Notes under the pieces: generated by a model
Database searches by the model: none
What the model saw: only the letters and a program-made list of their open reading frames with translations
Told to the model about the DNA's origin: nothing
Source: Lachnoclostridium sp. An131
GTDB lineage: Bacteria; Bacillota; Clostridia; Lachnospirales; Lachnospiraceae
DNA: 64,000 bases
NCBI RefSeq assembly: GCF_002160825.1
Contig: NZ_NFLI01000002.1
Coordinates: forward strand, 124,001 to 188,000
Direction: 5' to 3'
Shown: one piece after another, positions 26,375 through 34,378 of the stretch
Position numbering within the stretch: position 1 is the stretch's first letter
How the letters are laid out: each line of letters starts with the position of its first letter
Program-made: the position numbers and the translations under genes

Positions 26375-26408
26375 TTGACTTGTCAAAAAGAAAATGATAT
26401 TTTCTTTT
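26375..26408 (+). promoter_or_regulatory. Promoter with a perfect 10-bp inverted repeat upstream of the SIS gene
   Basis: TTGACT (26375-26380) and a 17-base spacer lead to TATTTT (26398-26403). AAAAGAAAAT (26386-26395) and ATTTTCTTTT (26399-26408) form a perfect inverted repeat around GAT that covers the -10. TTGAC..GTCAA (26375-26379, 26382-26386 region) is a second small palindrome on the -35. The DeoR protein encoded in the same operon (27070) is the likely binder (inference). Confidence 0.6.
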
Positions 26409-26453
26409 ATATAAACAATGTGACCTATAAAGACGGAATTAAGGAGAAAGACT

Positions 26454-27056
26454 ATGAAAGCAGAAGCAAAGGCGGCTGCCCTGGCAGCGTATGAGATTGA
26501 GAAGACGTGCATTGAAGAGATGAAGGCATATTTTGATGAGGAGCAGTTTGGCAATGCGGTGAGGCTGCTGGCGTCGGCTGAAAGAATTGGAGCCTCTGGA
26601 TGTGGACATTCAGGTATTATCTGTCAGCATTTTGCTCATCTGATGTGCTGCATAGAAAGGCCTGCGCGCTTCATATCGCCAGCGGAAGCGGTGCATGGAG
26701 CAACAGGCTTTCTGCAGAAAGGCGATGTGATGGTGTTTGCTTCGCGCGGAGGTAAGACGAAGGAGCTTTTGCCGATTCTGGAGATTTGCAAAGCAAAGGG
26801 AGTATCTGTGATCACAGTGACAGAAAATTTGGACTCTCCTCTGGCCGGCGGAGCGGATGTGGTGTTGAAGCAGCATGTGAACAGGGAGACCGACAAATAC
26901 AACGCGCAGGGAACGACCAGTACGACTGCTTTGTGCATGATTTTTCACGCTTTGCAGGCGGCCCTTATTGAGGAGACGGATTATCAGGAGGAGCAGTTTG
27001 CCTTAATCCATCCGGGTGGAGCTGTAGGAGAAAGACTGAATCATAAGGCGCTGTAG
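26454..27056 (+). CDS. SIS-domain sugar-phosphate isomerase (KpsF/GutQ-like, no CBS domains)
   Basis: 200 residues, a single SIS domain. Motifs include RIGASGCGHSGIICQHFAHL (sugar-phosphate pocket), GDVMVFASRGGKTKELLPIL (phosphate-binding Ser/Thr region, with SRGGKT in place of the usual SGET/SGGT) and NAQGTTSTTALCMIFHALQ. It resembles arabinose-5-phosphate isomerases without their CBS pair and would interconvert an aldose and ketose phosphate. The next gene, 13 bases away, is a DeoR repressor, and the remains of a sugar kinase follow, so this was probably a small sugar-catabolism operon. Confidence 0.85.
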   Translation: MKAEAKAAALAAYEIEKTCIEEMKAYFDEEQFGNAVRLLASAERIGASGCGHSGIICQHFAHLMCCIERPARFISPAEAVHGATGFLQKGDVMVFASRGGKTKELLPILEICKAKGVSVITVTENLDSPLAGGADVVLKQHVNRETDKYNAQGTTSTTALCMIFHALQAALIEETDYQEEQFALIHPGGAVGERLNHKAL

Positions 27057-27069
27057 AAGGAGAGATAAA

Positions 27070-27837
27070 ATGGCAGACGGGAGACTGAAAATTGACATCA
27101 GAAGAAACAGGATTCTGGAGATACTGAAGGAAAAAGGAAGGGTACTGGTCACAGAGCTGAGCCAGGAGCTGGGAGTGACACCTGTAACGATACGTACAGA
27201 CCTGGATGCACTGGAAGCGGATGGACGTTTGGAGCGTGTCCAGGGAGGGGCTATCATGAAGCCGCGGCCTGCTGCGCAAGGCTGGGATGCAGGCAGTGAG
27301 GACGAGGAAAAATGGGCGATAGCGAGGTATGCGGCGGAGCAGCTTCCGGATGGATGTACATTGTTTATCAATTCCGGCTCAACAACGCGCTGCCTTGCGC
27401 GGGCGCTGAAAAAACGGAGAAACCTGAATGTCGTTACCAACTCTCTGGCTGTAGCGGCCGAACTGGGAACGCTTCCCTCCGTACACGTGATACTTCTGGG
27501 CGGAGAAATTAACGTGCAGAACGGATTTACGTTTGGGGAGGACGCGCAAAAGCAGCTGCAGCGGTATCAGGCGGACTGGGCGGTGCTTTCTGTAGATGGA
27601 GTGAGCGTTTCCGGCGGTATCACAACGTTTCATGCAGAGGAAGCGTCGGTCAACCGCATTATGATGGAACGATCGAGAGGGATCCTGATCGTAGCTGATC
27701 ATACCAAAATAGGGCGTACGGGATTCACATACCTTCATGGAATTGATGCGGCGGTCCGGCTTGTCACCGACAGAAATTGCAGTGAAGAGAGCCTGCGGGA
27801 GCTGGAGTACAAAGGAATGCACGTAGAACGTGTGTGA
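27070..27837 (+). CDS. DeoR/GlpR family transcriptional repressor
   Basis: 255 residues. An N-terminal winged helix (RRNRILEILKEKGRVLVTELSQELGVTPVTIRTDLDAL) and wing VQGGAI are followed by the sugar-phosphate sensor domain (LFINSGSTTRCLARAL, VTNSLAVAAELG, VADHTKIGRTGF). It is in an operon with the SIS isomerase upstream and probably represses it through the inverted repeat at 26386-26408. Its last codons form the left arm of a perfect 18-bp inverted repeat (27805-27856). Confidence 0.92.
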   Translation: MADGRLKIDIRRNRILEILKEKGRVLVTELSQELGVTPVTIRTDLDALEADGRLERVQGGAIMKPRPAAQGWDAGSEDEEKWAIARYAAEQLPDGCTLFINSGSTTRCLARALKKRRNLNVVTNSLAVAAELGTLPSVHVILLGGEINVQNGFTFGEDAQKQLQRYQADWAVLSVDGVSVSGGITTFHAEEASVNRIMMERSRGILIVADHTKIGRTGFTYLHGIDAAVRLVTDRNCSEESLRELEYKGMHVERV

Positions 27838-27856
27838 AGTGCATTCCTTTGTACTC
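27805..27856 (+). terminator. Perfect 18-bp inverted repeat spanning the DeoR stop codon
   Basis: GAGTACAAAGGAATGCAC (27805-27822) and GTGCATTCCTTTGTACTC (27839-27856) pair without mismatch around 16 bases holding the stop codon. No T-run follows, so it may stabilise or attenuate rather than terminate. Confidence 0.65.
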
Positions 27857-28308
27857 TGAAAGCCGCCTGTCAGGATTGTTTCCGGAAATGATATTAACGG
27901 GAAAAGTTCACGCAAATATCAAAGCCTCCAAAGAGCAGTTTCCTGATGTCCTGGAAGGATGCCTGGTTTAATTCATAAAAAGGTCTGTGTTCCTTTTAGG
28001 TAAAGATTTTCTTGTTTTAATTATAAAAAAGGAAAAACGATAGTCAATAATATTTTCTGTATATTTTTAAAAACACAAATATACATAATAAAATACGGTA
28101 TTTTTTAGTAAAAACAGAGTGAAAAAGAAGAAAAAGAAAAAAATATTTTCCTTAAAGAAAAGTGCGGCCGGGAGGTGCGAAAAACGCAGCCCCCCCCCGG
28201 GACAGAGTTTGTTGTGCTCAGCTTTCGAGAACTCCCGGTTTTTTGTCTTTGTGAAAAGGACAGATATATTTTCCGGGGGTAAGCTGAGAAAACTCTTTTT
28301 GGATTTCT
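27857..28308 (+). other. Non-coding, AT-rich decayed stretch
   Basis: No credible gene. From about 27970 to 28160 the DNA becomes very AT-rich with long A-runs, followed by a C9 tract (28190-28198). CCGGGAG (near 28169) and CTCCCGG (near 28230, followed by TTTTTT) could form a long-looped terminator. The base composition is unlike the flanks and fits erosion of a former gene, whose 3' end survives just downstream. Confidence 0.6.
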
Positions 28309-28605
28309 GTGAGCTTTTTCGGTGATTGGTATAGCTTGGCGGCGGTAAGAGCGAGAACCTTTCCGGCTGTTATAGAAGCCTTATGCGCAATGGAGGTAGC
28401 TGATTGTCCGGCCGCCTGCCTGGGCGCGGCGATGATAGCGGCAGCAGGCGAAGGGGCGGATGCGGAGAAATACAGGGAGCTGGCTGCCCTGGGAAACAGA
28501 ACGGAAAAAAGCTACGTTCCCTGTGAATCGGAGCGGTATGAGCGCAAATACCGGCAGTTCTGCCGGCTGTACCAGTCTATGCTTGAGACGGCCAGACTGC
28601 TGTAA
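28309..28605 (+). pseudogene. C-terminal remnant of an FGGY-family sugar kinase
   Basis: The 98-codon frame matches only the end of FGGY kinases such as xylulokinase: ADCPAACLGAAMIAAAGEG corresponds to the conserved ExxALGAAxLAAxGxG segment. YERKYRQFCRLYQSMLE corresponds to the usual closing helix (YxxxYxxFRRLYxxL). Normal members have about 500 residues, so over 400 are missing. The nominal GTG start has no ribosome binding site, and the sequence before it is the AT-rich decayed stretch. Together with the SIS isomerase and DeoR gene it indicates a once complete pentose or polyol pathway that lost its kinase. Confidence 0.7.
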
Positions 28606-28670
28606 GGCTTAAGATAAGGTGCCGGAGGCTTTCCTCTTTTGCGGCAGTGAGGGAAAAGGATAATTAAAAG

Positions 28671-28745
28671 TTGTGTTAGTCCTGAATTTCATGTAAAATG
28701 AACAAAGGGCCGGAGAAAACAGGAGTCTGGTTTTCACCGGCCCTT
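28671..28745 (+). promoter_or_regulatory. lplA promoter with a hairpin at the transcript start
   Basis: TTGTGT (28671-28676), 17-base spacer, TAAAAT (28694-28699). The predicted +1 (about 28706) is the base of a hairpin with arms AAGGGCCGG..GAAAAC and GTTTTC..CCGGCCCTT (28705-28745). CTGCCTTTTG follows, which is a weak T-run. The hairpin could be an attenuator or a 5' stability element in the 140-base leader of lplA. Confidence 0.6.
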
Positions 28746-28844
28746 CTGCCTTTTGCCTGCGGCTGGCAGAAGGCGGCTGGTCCTGCTGCCAAGTAACCAT
28801 AGAAATCGGCATATGCTGAAGAAGCTGACAAAGGAGAGACAAAA

Positions 28845-29843
28845 ATGGCGAACAATTATTTTCTGCAGACGTATACCTGGAACCCCTGGCGGAATCTTGC
28901 CGTGGAGAAATACCTGGCGGACCGTATCGGAGAGGGAGACATGGTTCTCTATCTCTGGCAGAATGATCATACGGTAGTAATAGGAAGGAACCAGAATGCG
29001 ATTCGGGAGTGCCGGGCGCAGCTCCTGGAGGAGGAAGGGGGCTTTCTGGCCCGGAGGACGACGGGCGGAGGCGCTGTCTATCAGGATTTGGGAAATCTGT
29101 GCTTTACCTTTCTGGCGTCACCGGAACGGTATGATTTGGATCGGCAGCTTCGGACGGTGCAGGCAGCCTGCCGTAAATTTGGCATAGAGACGAAATTTTC
29201 CGGACGGAATGATATTATTACAGAGGATGGGTTTAAGTTTTCAGGCAATGCCTTTTCCAAAAACTCGAGATGTAATATTCAGCACGGCACGCTGATGGTG
29301 GATGTGGATGTGTCGCAGCTTGGCCGTTATCTGACGCCTTCCAAAGAAAAGATGAAAGCCAAAGGTGTGAAATCCGTCCGGTCCCGGGTCTGCAATCTGA
29401 AGGACTTAAATCCTGCGGTTACGGTAGAGGCAATGCGCCAGGCGCTGAAGGAGAGCTTTCTGGAGGTTTACGGAGATTTTACAGAGCTTGATCCGGCACA
29501 GCTTGACAATCCTGAGGTGCAGGAGACATATGAGCTTTATGCCTCCTGGGAATGGAGATATGGCAAATCTCCGGAGTGTGAGAGCTCCTATACGCACCGG
29601 TTTGACTGGGGAGAAGTAGAGGTCTGGCTGAAGCTCCATGCGATGCATATCAGTGAGATTAAGGTGTATTCGGACGCCCTCGATGTGGACCTGCCGGAAA
29701 AGCTGGAAAGGCTCCTTGCGGGAAAACGATATGACATGGCAGATTTGAATCTGGCGCAGGAGACTGCAGACTGTACAGAGGAGCAGAAGGCCAGGCTCCG
29801 GGAAGCGGTGGAATGGCTGGCCGGCCTCTGGGCAGCAAATTAG
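28845..29843 (+). CDS. lplA: Lipoate-protein ligase A
   Basis: 332 residues, with the normal catalytic domain plus C-terminal accessory domain. Motifs: NPWRNLAVEKYL near the N-terminus, NQNAIRE, the lipoyl-AMP loop ARRTTGGGAVYQDLGNLCFTF, KFSGNAFSK with the catalytic lysine, and HGTLMVDVD. It activates free lipoate with ATP and attaches it to the lysine of lipoyl domains. Its position just after the E2/E1 genes suggests the three-lipoyl E2 is a main client. It has its own promoter and leader hairpin. Confidence 0.94.
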   Translation: MANNYFLQTYTWNPWRNLAVEKYLADRIGEGDMVLYLWQNDHTVVIGRNQNAIRECRAQLLEEEGGFLARRTTGGGAVYQDLGNLCFTFLASPERYDLDRQLRTVQAACRKFGIETKFSGRNDIITEDGFKFSGNAFSKNSRCNIQHGTLMVDVDVSQLGRYLTPSKEKMKAKGVKSVRSRVCNLKDLNPAVTVEAMRQALKESFLEVYGDFTELDPAQLDNPEVQETYELYASWEWRYGKSPECESSYTHRFDWGEVEVWLKLHAMHISEIKVYSDALDVDLPEKLERLLAGKRYDMADLNLAQETADCTEEQKARLREAVEWLAGLWAAN

Positions 29844-30183
29844 CAGCAGAAACACCTGGAAGCCGCTTAAATACGCCTGGAACCTTAAGAACTGCTTAAT
29901 TTTCCCCGCTTAGAAAAAAAGTGCTTTTCTTTTTGGCAACTATTGTATATAATATAGATTGGCGTAAATGCAGGGGTCTTCTGCGGCTGAAATACAGGGC
30001 CGGGACAGGCTGTGAACGACGCGCCTTCTATATAAAGTCATAGACAGATGGGACGGTTTCCGGCAGAGAGCCATGGCTGTTTTACAGGAAAGAGGCCGGA
30101 TGCCTGAATAACTGCTGATAAATGTGAAAGAATGTAATCATAGGAAGAAACTGAGAGAAAAGCGAGAAAGGGGATTGTGAATC
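29844..30183 (+). other. Intergenic region ahead of mreB
   Basis: 340 bases without a gene. TATAAT at 29948-29953, in TGTATATAAT, is a good -10, but its -35 (TTTTCT) is poor. If used, the mreB leader would be about 230 bases. No riboswitch or RNA gene is recognised. Confidence 0.5.
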
Positions 30184-31185
30184 ATGGCAGGGACTGATAT
30201 CGGAATTGATCTGGGTACCGCGAGTATTCTGGTGTATATAAATGGAAAGGGCGTTGTGCTCAAGGAGCCGTCCGTAGTAGCGTTTGACAGAGATACGAAT
30301 AAGATCCGCGCCATCGGTGAGGAGGCGCGCCTGATGCTGGGAAGAACGCCGGGCAATATTATTGCAGTGCGTCCGCTTCGCCAGGGCGTTATTTCTGACT
30401 ACACGGTGACGGAGAAAATGCTGCGTTACTTTATTCAGAAGGCTACCGGAAAGAAGACCTTCCGCAAACCGCGCATCGCGGTCTGCGTGCCCAGCGGCGT
30501 TACAGAGGTGGAGAAGAAGGCCGTGGAGGACGCGACCTACCAGGCGGGAGCGAGAGAGGTTCTGATCATTGAAGAGCCGATTGCGGCCGCTATCGGAGCC
30601 GGCATCGATATTTCCAGGCCCTGTGGAAACATGATCGTGGATATCGGAGGAGGAACCAGCGATATCGCTGTGATTTCTCTGGGAGGCACGGTAGTCAGCA
30701 CATCGGTAAAGGTGGCCGGCGATGACTTTGACGAGGCGATTGTGCGCTACATGCGTAAAAAGCACAATCTTCTGATTGGTGAGAGAACCGCAGAGGATAT
30801 CAAAATAAAGGTGGGAACCTGCTATCCGAGAGCAGAGGTGGAGCGTATGAATGTACGCGGCCGTAACCTGGTGACGGGTCTTCCCAAGACCGTGGAGGTG
30901 ACCTCTGAGGACTGCGAGGAGGCTCTCCGCGAGACGACCATGCAGATTGTGGAAGCGGTTCACAGCGTGCTGGAGAAGACTCCGCCCGAGCTGGCGGCGG
31001 ATATCGCGGACCGCGGCATCGTTCTGACCGGAGGAGGAGCGCTTCTGCGCGGCCTGGAAGAGCTTCTGGAGGAAAAGACCGGAATCAATACGATGACGGC
31101 GGAGGATTCCATGAAGTGCGTGGCGATTGGAACAGGAAAGTTTGTGGAATTTATGGCGGGCAACCGTGAGGATCTGCATGCGTAA
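30184..31185 (+). CDS. mreB: Rod-shape-determining actin homologue MreB/Mbl
   Basis: 333 residues, full length. Actin-fold signatures are all present: phosphate 1 (GIDLGTASILVYINGKG), connect 1, phosphate 2 (MIVDIGGGTSDIAVISLGG), the adenosine motif (GIVLTGGGALLRGLEELL) and IIEEPIAAAIGAG. It polymerises under the membrane and guides side-wall peptidoglycan synthesis. The usual mreC and mreD partners do not follow; the gene stands alone before a terminator-like hairpin. It may be a second, Mbl-like copy in this genome. AAAGGGGAT ahead of the ATG serves as the ribosome binding site. Confidence 0.95.
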   Translation: MAGTDIGIDLGTASILVYINGKGVVLKEPSVVAFDRDTNKIRAIGEEARLMLGRTPGNIIAVRPLRQGVISDYTVTEKMLRYFIQKATGKKTFRKPRIAVCVPSGVTEVEKKAVEDATYQAGAREVLIIEEPIAAAIGAGIDISRPCGNMIVDIGGGTSDIAVISLGGTVVSTSVKVAGDDFDEAIVRYMRKKHNLLIGERTAEDIKIKVGTCYPRAEVERMNVRGRNLVTGLPKTVEVTSEDCEEALRETTMQIVEAVHSVLEKTPPELAADIADRGIVLTGGGALLRGLEELLEEKTGINTMTAEDSMKCVAIGTGKFVEFMAGNREDLHA

Positions 31186-31294
31186 GCTATCCGTATTCTC
31201 ATGACTGAGAGCATGGGGAAGCTTACACGGGAGGTACTTACGCAGGACGCGCATGTCTGCCGTGGAAGCTGCACAGAAAAAGATACAAATGAGG

Positions 31295-31329
31295 GGCATG
31301 ACGGAGGATTCTTCTGTCATGCCGTTTTT
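31295..31329 (+). terminator. Rho-independent terminator immediately before recD2
   Basis: GGCATGAC (31295-31302) and GTCATGCC (31316-31323), with inner GAG/CTTC pairing, are followed by GTTTTTAT. It ends only about nine bases before the helicase start, so recD2 must be reached by readthrough or by a start site upstream of the hairpin. Confidence 0.75.
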
Positions 31330-31337
31330 ATAGGTGT

Positions 31338-33632
31338 ATGATGAAACTGGAAGGCTATGTAGAACATATTATCTATCGAAATGTGGACAACGGTTATTCG
31401 GTGCTGAACCTCGCGGCAGATGAGGAAGAGATCACAGTGGTGGGAACTTTTTCTTACATAAGCGAAGGGGAGCTGCTGGAACTGGAAGGCGAATATACAG
31501 AGCATCCCCTGTATGGACAGCAGTTTCATGCAGAGAGCTCCCAGGTGAAGGCGCCAAAGGATGCCCTTGCCATGGAACGTTATCTGGGAAGCGGAGCGAT
31601 CCGGGGGATTGGCGCGGCGCTGGCGGCTCGGATCGTCAGGCGCTTTGGGGCCAAAACCTTTGAAATCATGGAGAGAGAGCCGGAACGCCTGGCTGAGATT
31701 AAGGGAATCAGCGAGCGCAAGGCCAGGGAGATTGCGGAACAGATGGAGGAAAAGAGGGATCTGCGCCAGGCGATGATCTTTCTTCAGGAATATGGGATTT
31801 CCGTAAATCTGTCTGTGAAGATCTATCAGCAGTATGGACAGGAAATATACCATATCATAAAGGAAAATCCCTACTGCCTTGCGGATGATATTGCGGGGGT
31901 AGGCTTTCGGACTGCGGATGAAATCGCGAAGAGAGTGGGAATCCGGGAGGATTCGGATTTCCGGATTCGGAGCGGAATTTTGTACACCCTGCTTTTTGCT
32001 GCCGGAGAGGGTCATACCTGCCTGCCGGAGCAGATGCTTCTGTCCAGGACGTCCGAGCTTTTGGGCGTTCCTCTGGAAGCTGTGGAGCGGCATCTGTCAG
32101 ACCTGAACATGGATCGAAAGCTGGTGCGCAAGCTTCTGCCAGATGAAAATGGGGAAGAGGCACCGTTTGTGTACAGTGCCGCGGCATACTACGCCGAGCT
32201 CAGCACGGCGGTGATGCTCTGCCGCCTGAATCTTTCCCTGGAGACCTCCGATACAGAAATTGACACAAGGCTCCACAGGATCTCTCAGCAGTCCCAAATT
32301 GAGCTGGATGAGCGTCAGAAGGAAGCAGTGTCGGAGGCTGTAAAAAACGGCGTGCTGATTCTGACCGGGGGGCCGGGAACGGGAAAGACCACGACGATCA
32401 ACGCAATGATCCGGTACTTTGAGGCGGAGGACATGGAGATTCTTCTGGCCGCCCCCACAGGGAGAGCGGCAAAGAGGATGACAGAAGCCACGGGCTGCCA
32501 GGCGCGAACGATTCACCGGCTGCTGGAGCTTGCGGGCGGCCCGGATAATCTTGCGGGAGCGTCAGGAAGGGCAGTCTTCGCGAAAAATGAGGAGAATCCG
32601 CTGGAAGCAGATGTGATTATCATTGATGAAATGTCGATGGTGGATCTCTATCTCATGCAGGCGCTTTTAAAGGCGGTGGTGCCGGGGACCAGGCTGATTC
32701 TGGTGGGTGACGTCAATCAGCTTCCCAGCGTCGGCCCGGGCAGCGTACTTCAGGATCTGATACGCTCCGGAGCCTTCCCGGTGGTGCGGCTGACGAAGAT
32801 TTTCCGCCAGGCGGCTAAGAGCGATATCATTGTAAACGCACATAAGATCAACAGAGGGGAAAGGATCACCCTGGATAATAAGAGCCGGGATTTCTTTTTC
32901 CTGAAACGCCAGGATCCGAACTTGATTCTGCGGGTGGTGCTGGCGCTGGTGCAGGAAAAGATGCCCCGGTATGTGAACGCGCAGATCTCGGATATTCAGG
33001 TTCTGACGCCTATGCGAAAAGGAGTGCTGGGAGTGGAGAACCTGAACCGTGTGCTGCAGCGGTATCTGAACCCGGAGGCGCCGGACAAGCCTGAGATTCC
33101 CTTCGGGCACGGTGCTTCGGGCGGAGAAAATGGAGAAAATGGAAAAGGCGTTCTGCGGACCGGAGACAAGGTCATGCAGATACGCAACAATTATCAGCTG
33201 GAATGGGAAGTGCGCAACCGCTATGGAATAGCAGTCGACAGAGGACTGGGCGTGTTCAACGGGGACATGGGAATTGTAAGGTCAGTCAATGACTTTGCGG
33301 AAGAGGTGACGGTGGAATTTGATGAAGGACGCATGGTCTCCTATCCCTATAAGCAGCTTGACGAGCTGGAGCTGGCCTATGCGATCACAGTACATAAATC
33401 CCAGGGAAGCGAGTATCCGGCCGTGGTGATCCCGCTTTTGTCAGGGCCCCGGCCGCTGATGAACCGGAATCTTCTGTATACGGCGGTTACGCGGGCGCGG
33501 TCCTGCGTGACGCTGGTGGGAAGCGCGGAGACCTTCCAGGCTATGGTGGACAATGGAACAGAACAGAAACGGTATACAGGCCTTTGCGAGGCTGTCAAAT
33601 CTTATCTATCCTCGCAGATGCCCGATCTGTGA
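31338..33632 (+). CDS. recD2: RecD2-type ATP-dependent DNA helicase
   Basis: 764 residues, the size of RecD2 (longer than RecD of RecBCD). The N-terminal part has an OB-like segment and helix-hairpin-helix region (GIGAALAARIVRRFGAKTFEIM; IKGISERKAREIAEQM). The SF1B motor has Walker A LTGGPGTGKTTTINAM, motif II IIIDEMSMVDLYLM, motif III LVGDVNQLPSVGPG and the late motif VHKSQGSEYPAVVIP with YTAVTRAR. It unwinds DNA 5' to 3' in repair, independent of RecBC. ATG 31341 is slightly better spaced from AGG than ATG 31338. The 3' end overlaps comF by 80 bases. Confidence 0.93.
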   Translation: MMKLEGYVEHIIYRNVDNGYSVLNLAADEEEITVVGTFSYISEGELLELEGEYTEHPLYGQQFHAESSQVKAPKDALAMERYLGSGAIRGIGAALAARIVRRFGAKTFEIMEREPERLAEIKGISERKAREIAEQMEEKRDLRQAMIFLQEYGISVNLSVKIYQQYGQEIYHIIKENPYCLADDIAGVGFRTADEIAKRVGIREDSDFRIRSGILYTLLFAAGEGHTCLPEQMLLSRTSELLGVPLEAVERHLSDLNMDRKLVRKLLPDENGEEAPFVYSAAAYYAELSTAVMLCRLNLSLETSDTEIDTRLHRISQQSQIELDERQKEAVSEAVKNGVLILTGGPGTGKTTTINAMIRYFEAEDMEILLAAPTGRAAKRMTEATGCQARTIHRLLELAGGPDNLAGASGRAVFAKNEENPLEADVIIIDEMSMVDLYLMQALLKAVVPGTRLILVGDVNQLPSVGPGSVLQDLIRSGAFPVVRLTKIFRQAAKSDIIVNAHKINRGERITLDNKSRDFFFLKRQDPNLILRVVLALVQEKMPRYVNAQISDIQVLTPMRKGVLGVENLNRVLQRYLNPEAPDKPEIPFGHGASGGENGENGKGVLRTGDKVMQIRNNYQLEWEVRNRYGIAVDRGLGVFNGDMGIVRSVNDFAEEVTVEFDEGRMVSYPYKQLDELELAYAITVHKSQGSEYPAVVIPLLSGPRPLMNRNLLYTAVTRARSCVTLVGSAETFQAMVDNGTEQKRYTGLCEAVKSYLSSQMPDL

Positions 33633-34287
33633 CGGACTCACAGGCTCACATAAGATACTGGCCTGCGGAGAATGCAGGCAGAGACTTGTCTATGTCCGGG
33701 AACCGGCCTGCAAAAAATGCGGGAAGCCTCTGGAAAAAGAAGAGACGGAATACTGCGCTGACTGCGGGCGCAGGAAGCATTCTTACATACGGGGAAAGGC
33801 AGTGTTTCCTTATGACAGGCTGCTGCGGGCCTCGGTCGCGCGGTTTAAATACAGAAACCGCAGGGAGTATGCAGATTTTTACGCGGAGGAGCTAATAAAA
33901 AGCTGCGGGACGGCGCTGCTTTCCTGGGAGCCGGACGCGCTGATTCCCATTCCGCTCCATAAAAGCAGAATGAGAAAAAGAGGCTTTAACCAGGCGGAGC
34001 TTGTGGCCCGGAGAATTGGAAAAAGTCTGGGAATTCCTGTGGAAACCGGCCTCCTTTTCCGGGCAAAAAGGACCAGCCCCCAAAAGGAGCTGAGCGACGC
34101 ACAGAGAAGGTCCAACCTGAAAAATGCTTTTCAAGTGCGGAAAAATGATGTAAAATTAAGAAAAATAGTGCTGATTGACGATATTTATACGACAGGGAGC
34201 ACGATAGACGCGGCCGCCGGCGTGCTGCTTGAGCATGGGGCGGAAAAAGTGTATTTTTTGGCGATTTGTATTGGAAGAGGCTTTTAA
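33553..34287 (+). CDS. comF: ComF family phosphoribosyltransferase-like protein
   Basis: 244 residues, normal for ComFC. The N-terminus holds a four-pair zinc-binding region (CPICDG, CGEC, CKKCGKP, CADCGR). The C-terminal half is a PRTase fold with PIPLHKSRMRKRGFNQAE and the PRPP loop VLIDDIYTTGST. In other bacteria it works with a ComFA-like helicase in DNA uptake and processing. Here it overlaps the RecD2 helicase gene by 80 bases, so the two are tightly coupled. GGTGG before ATG 33553 is the probable ribosome binding site. Late competence genes are not otherwise seen. Confidence 0.9.
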   Translation: MEQNRNGIQAFARLSNLIYPRRCPICDGLTGSHKILACGECRQRLVYVREPACKKCGKPLEKEETEYCADCGRRKHSYIRGKAVFPYDRLLRASVARFKYRNRREYADFYAEELIKSCGTALLSWEPDALIPIPLHKSRMRKRGFNQAELVARRIGKSLGIPVETGLLFRAKRTSPQKELSDAQRRSNLKNAFQVRKNDVKLRKIVLIDDIYTTGSTIDAAAGVLLEHGAEKVYFLAICIGRGF

Positions 34288-34289
34288 AT

Positions 34290-34310
34290 ATGTCTGAGAC
34301 ATGATATACT
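34290..34310 (+). promoter_or_regulatory. Possible promoter with a 13-bp palindrome
   Basis: ATGTCTGAGACAT (34290-34302) is a perfect palindrome lying where the spacer of a promoter with -10 TATACT (34305-34310) would be. The -35 (TTTTAA) is weak. It would serve the two membrane protein genes that follow. Confidence 0.4.
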
Positions 34311-34378
34311 GAAGTCTGAAAAGTCAAAATACTGCGTGAACAGGATATGTGCGCAGAGAAAAGACAAGAGAGGTACAC

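Noticed and set aside
27888-27971. 27-codon frame beginning MILTGKVHANIK
   Set aside because: Too short, no good ribosome binding site and no family recognised; it may be chance or another fragment of the decayed locus.
28190-28198. C9 tract as a possible phase-variation switch
   Set aside because: It lies in no intact gene and not in a promoter, so there is nothing evident for it to switch.
28119-28325. 68-codon frame starting with a run of lysines
   Set aside because: Produced by the A-rich tract in the decayed region; no ribosome binding site. A faint SGG-like stretch is too short to call part of the lost kinase.
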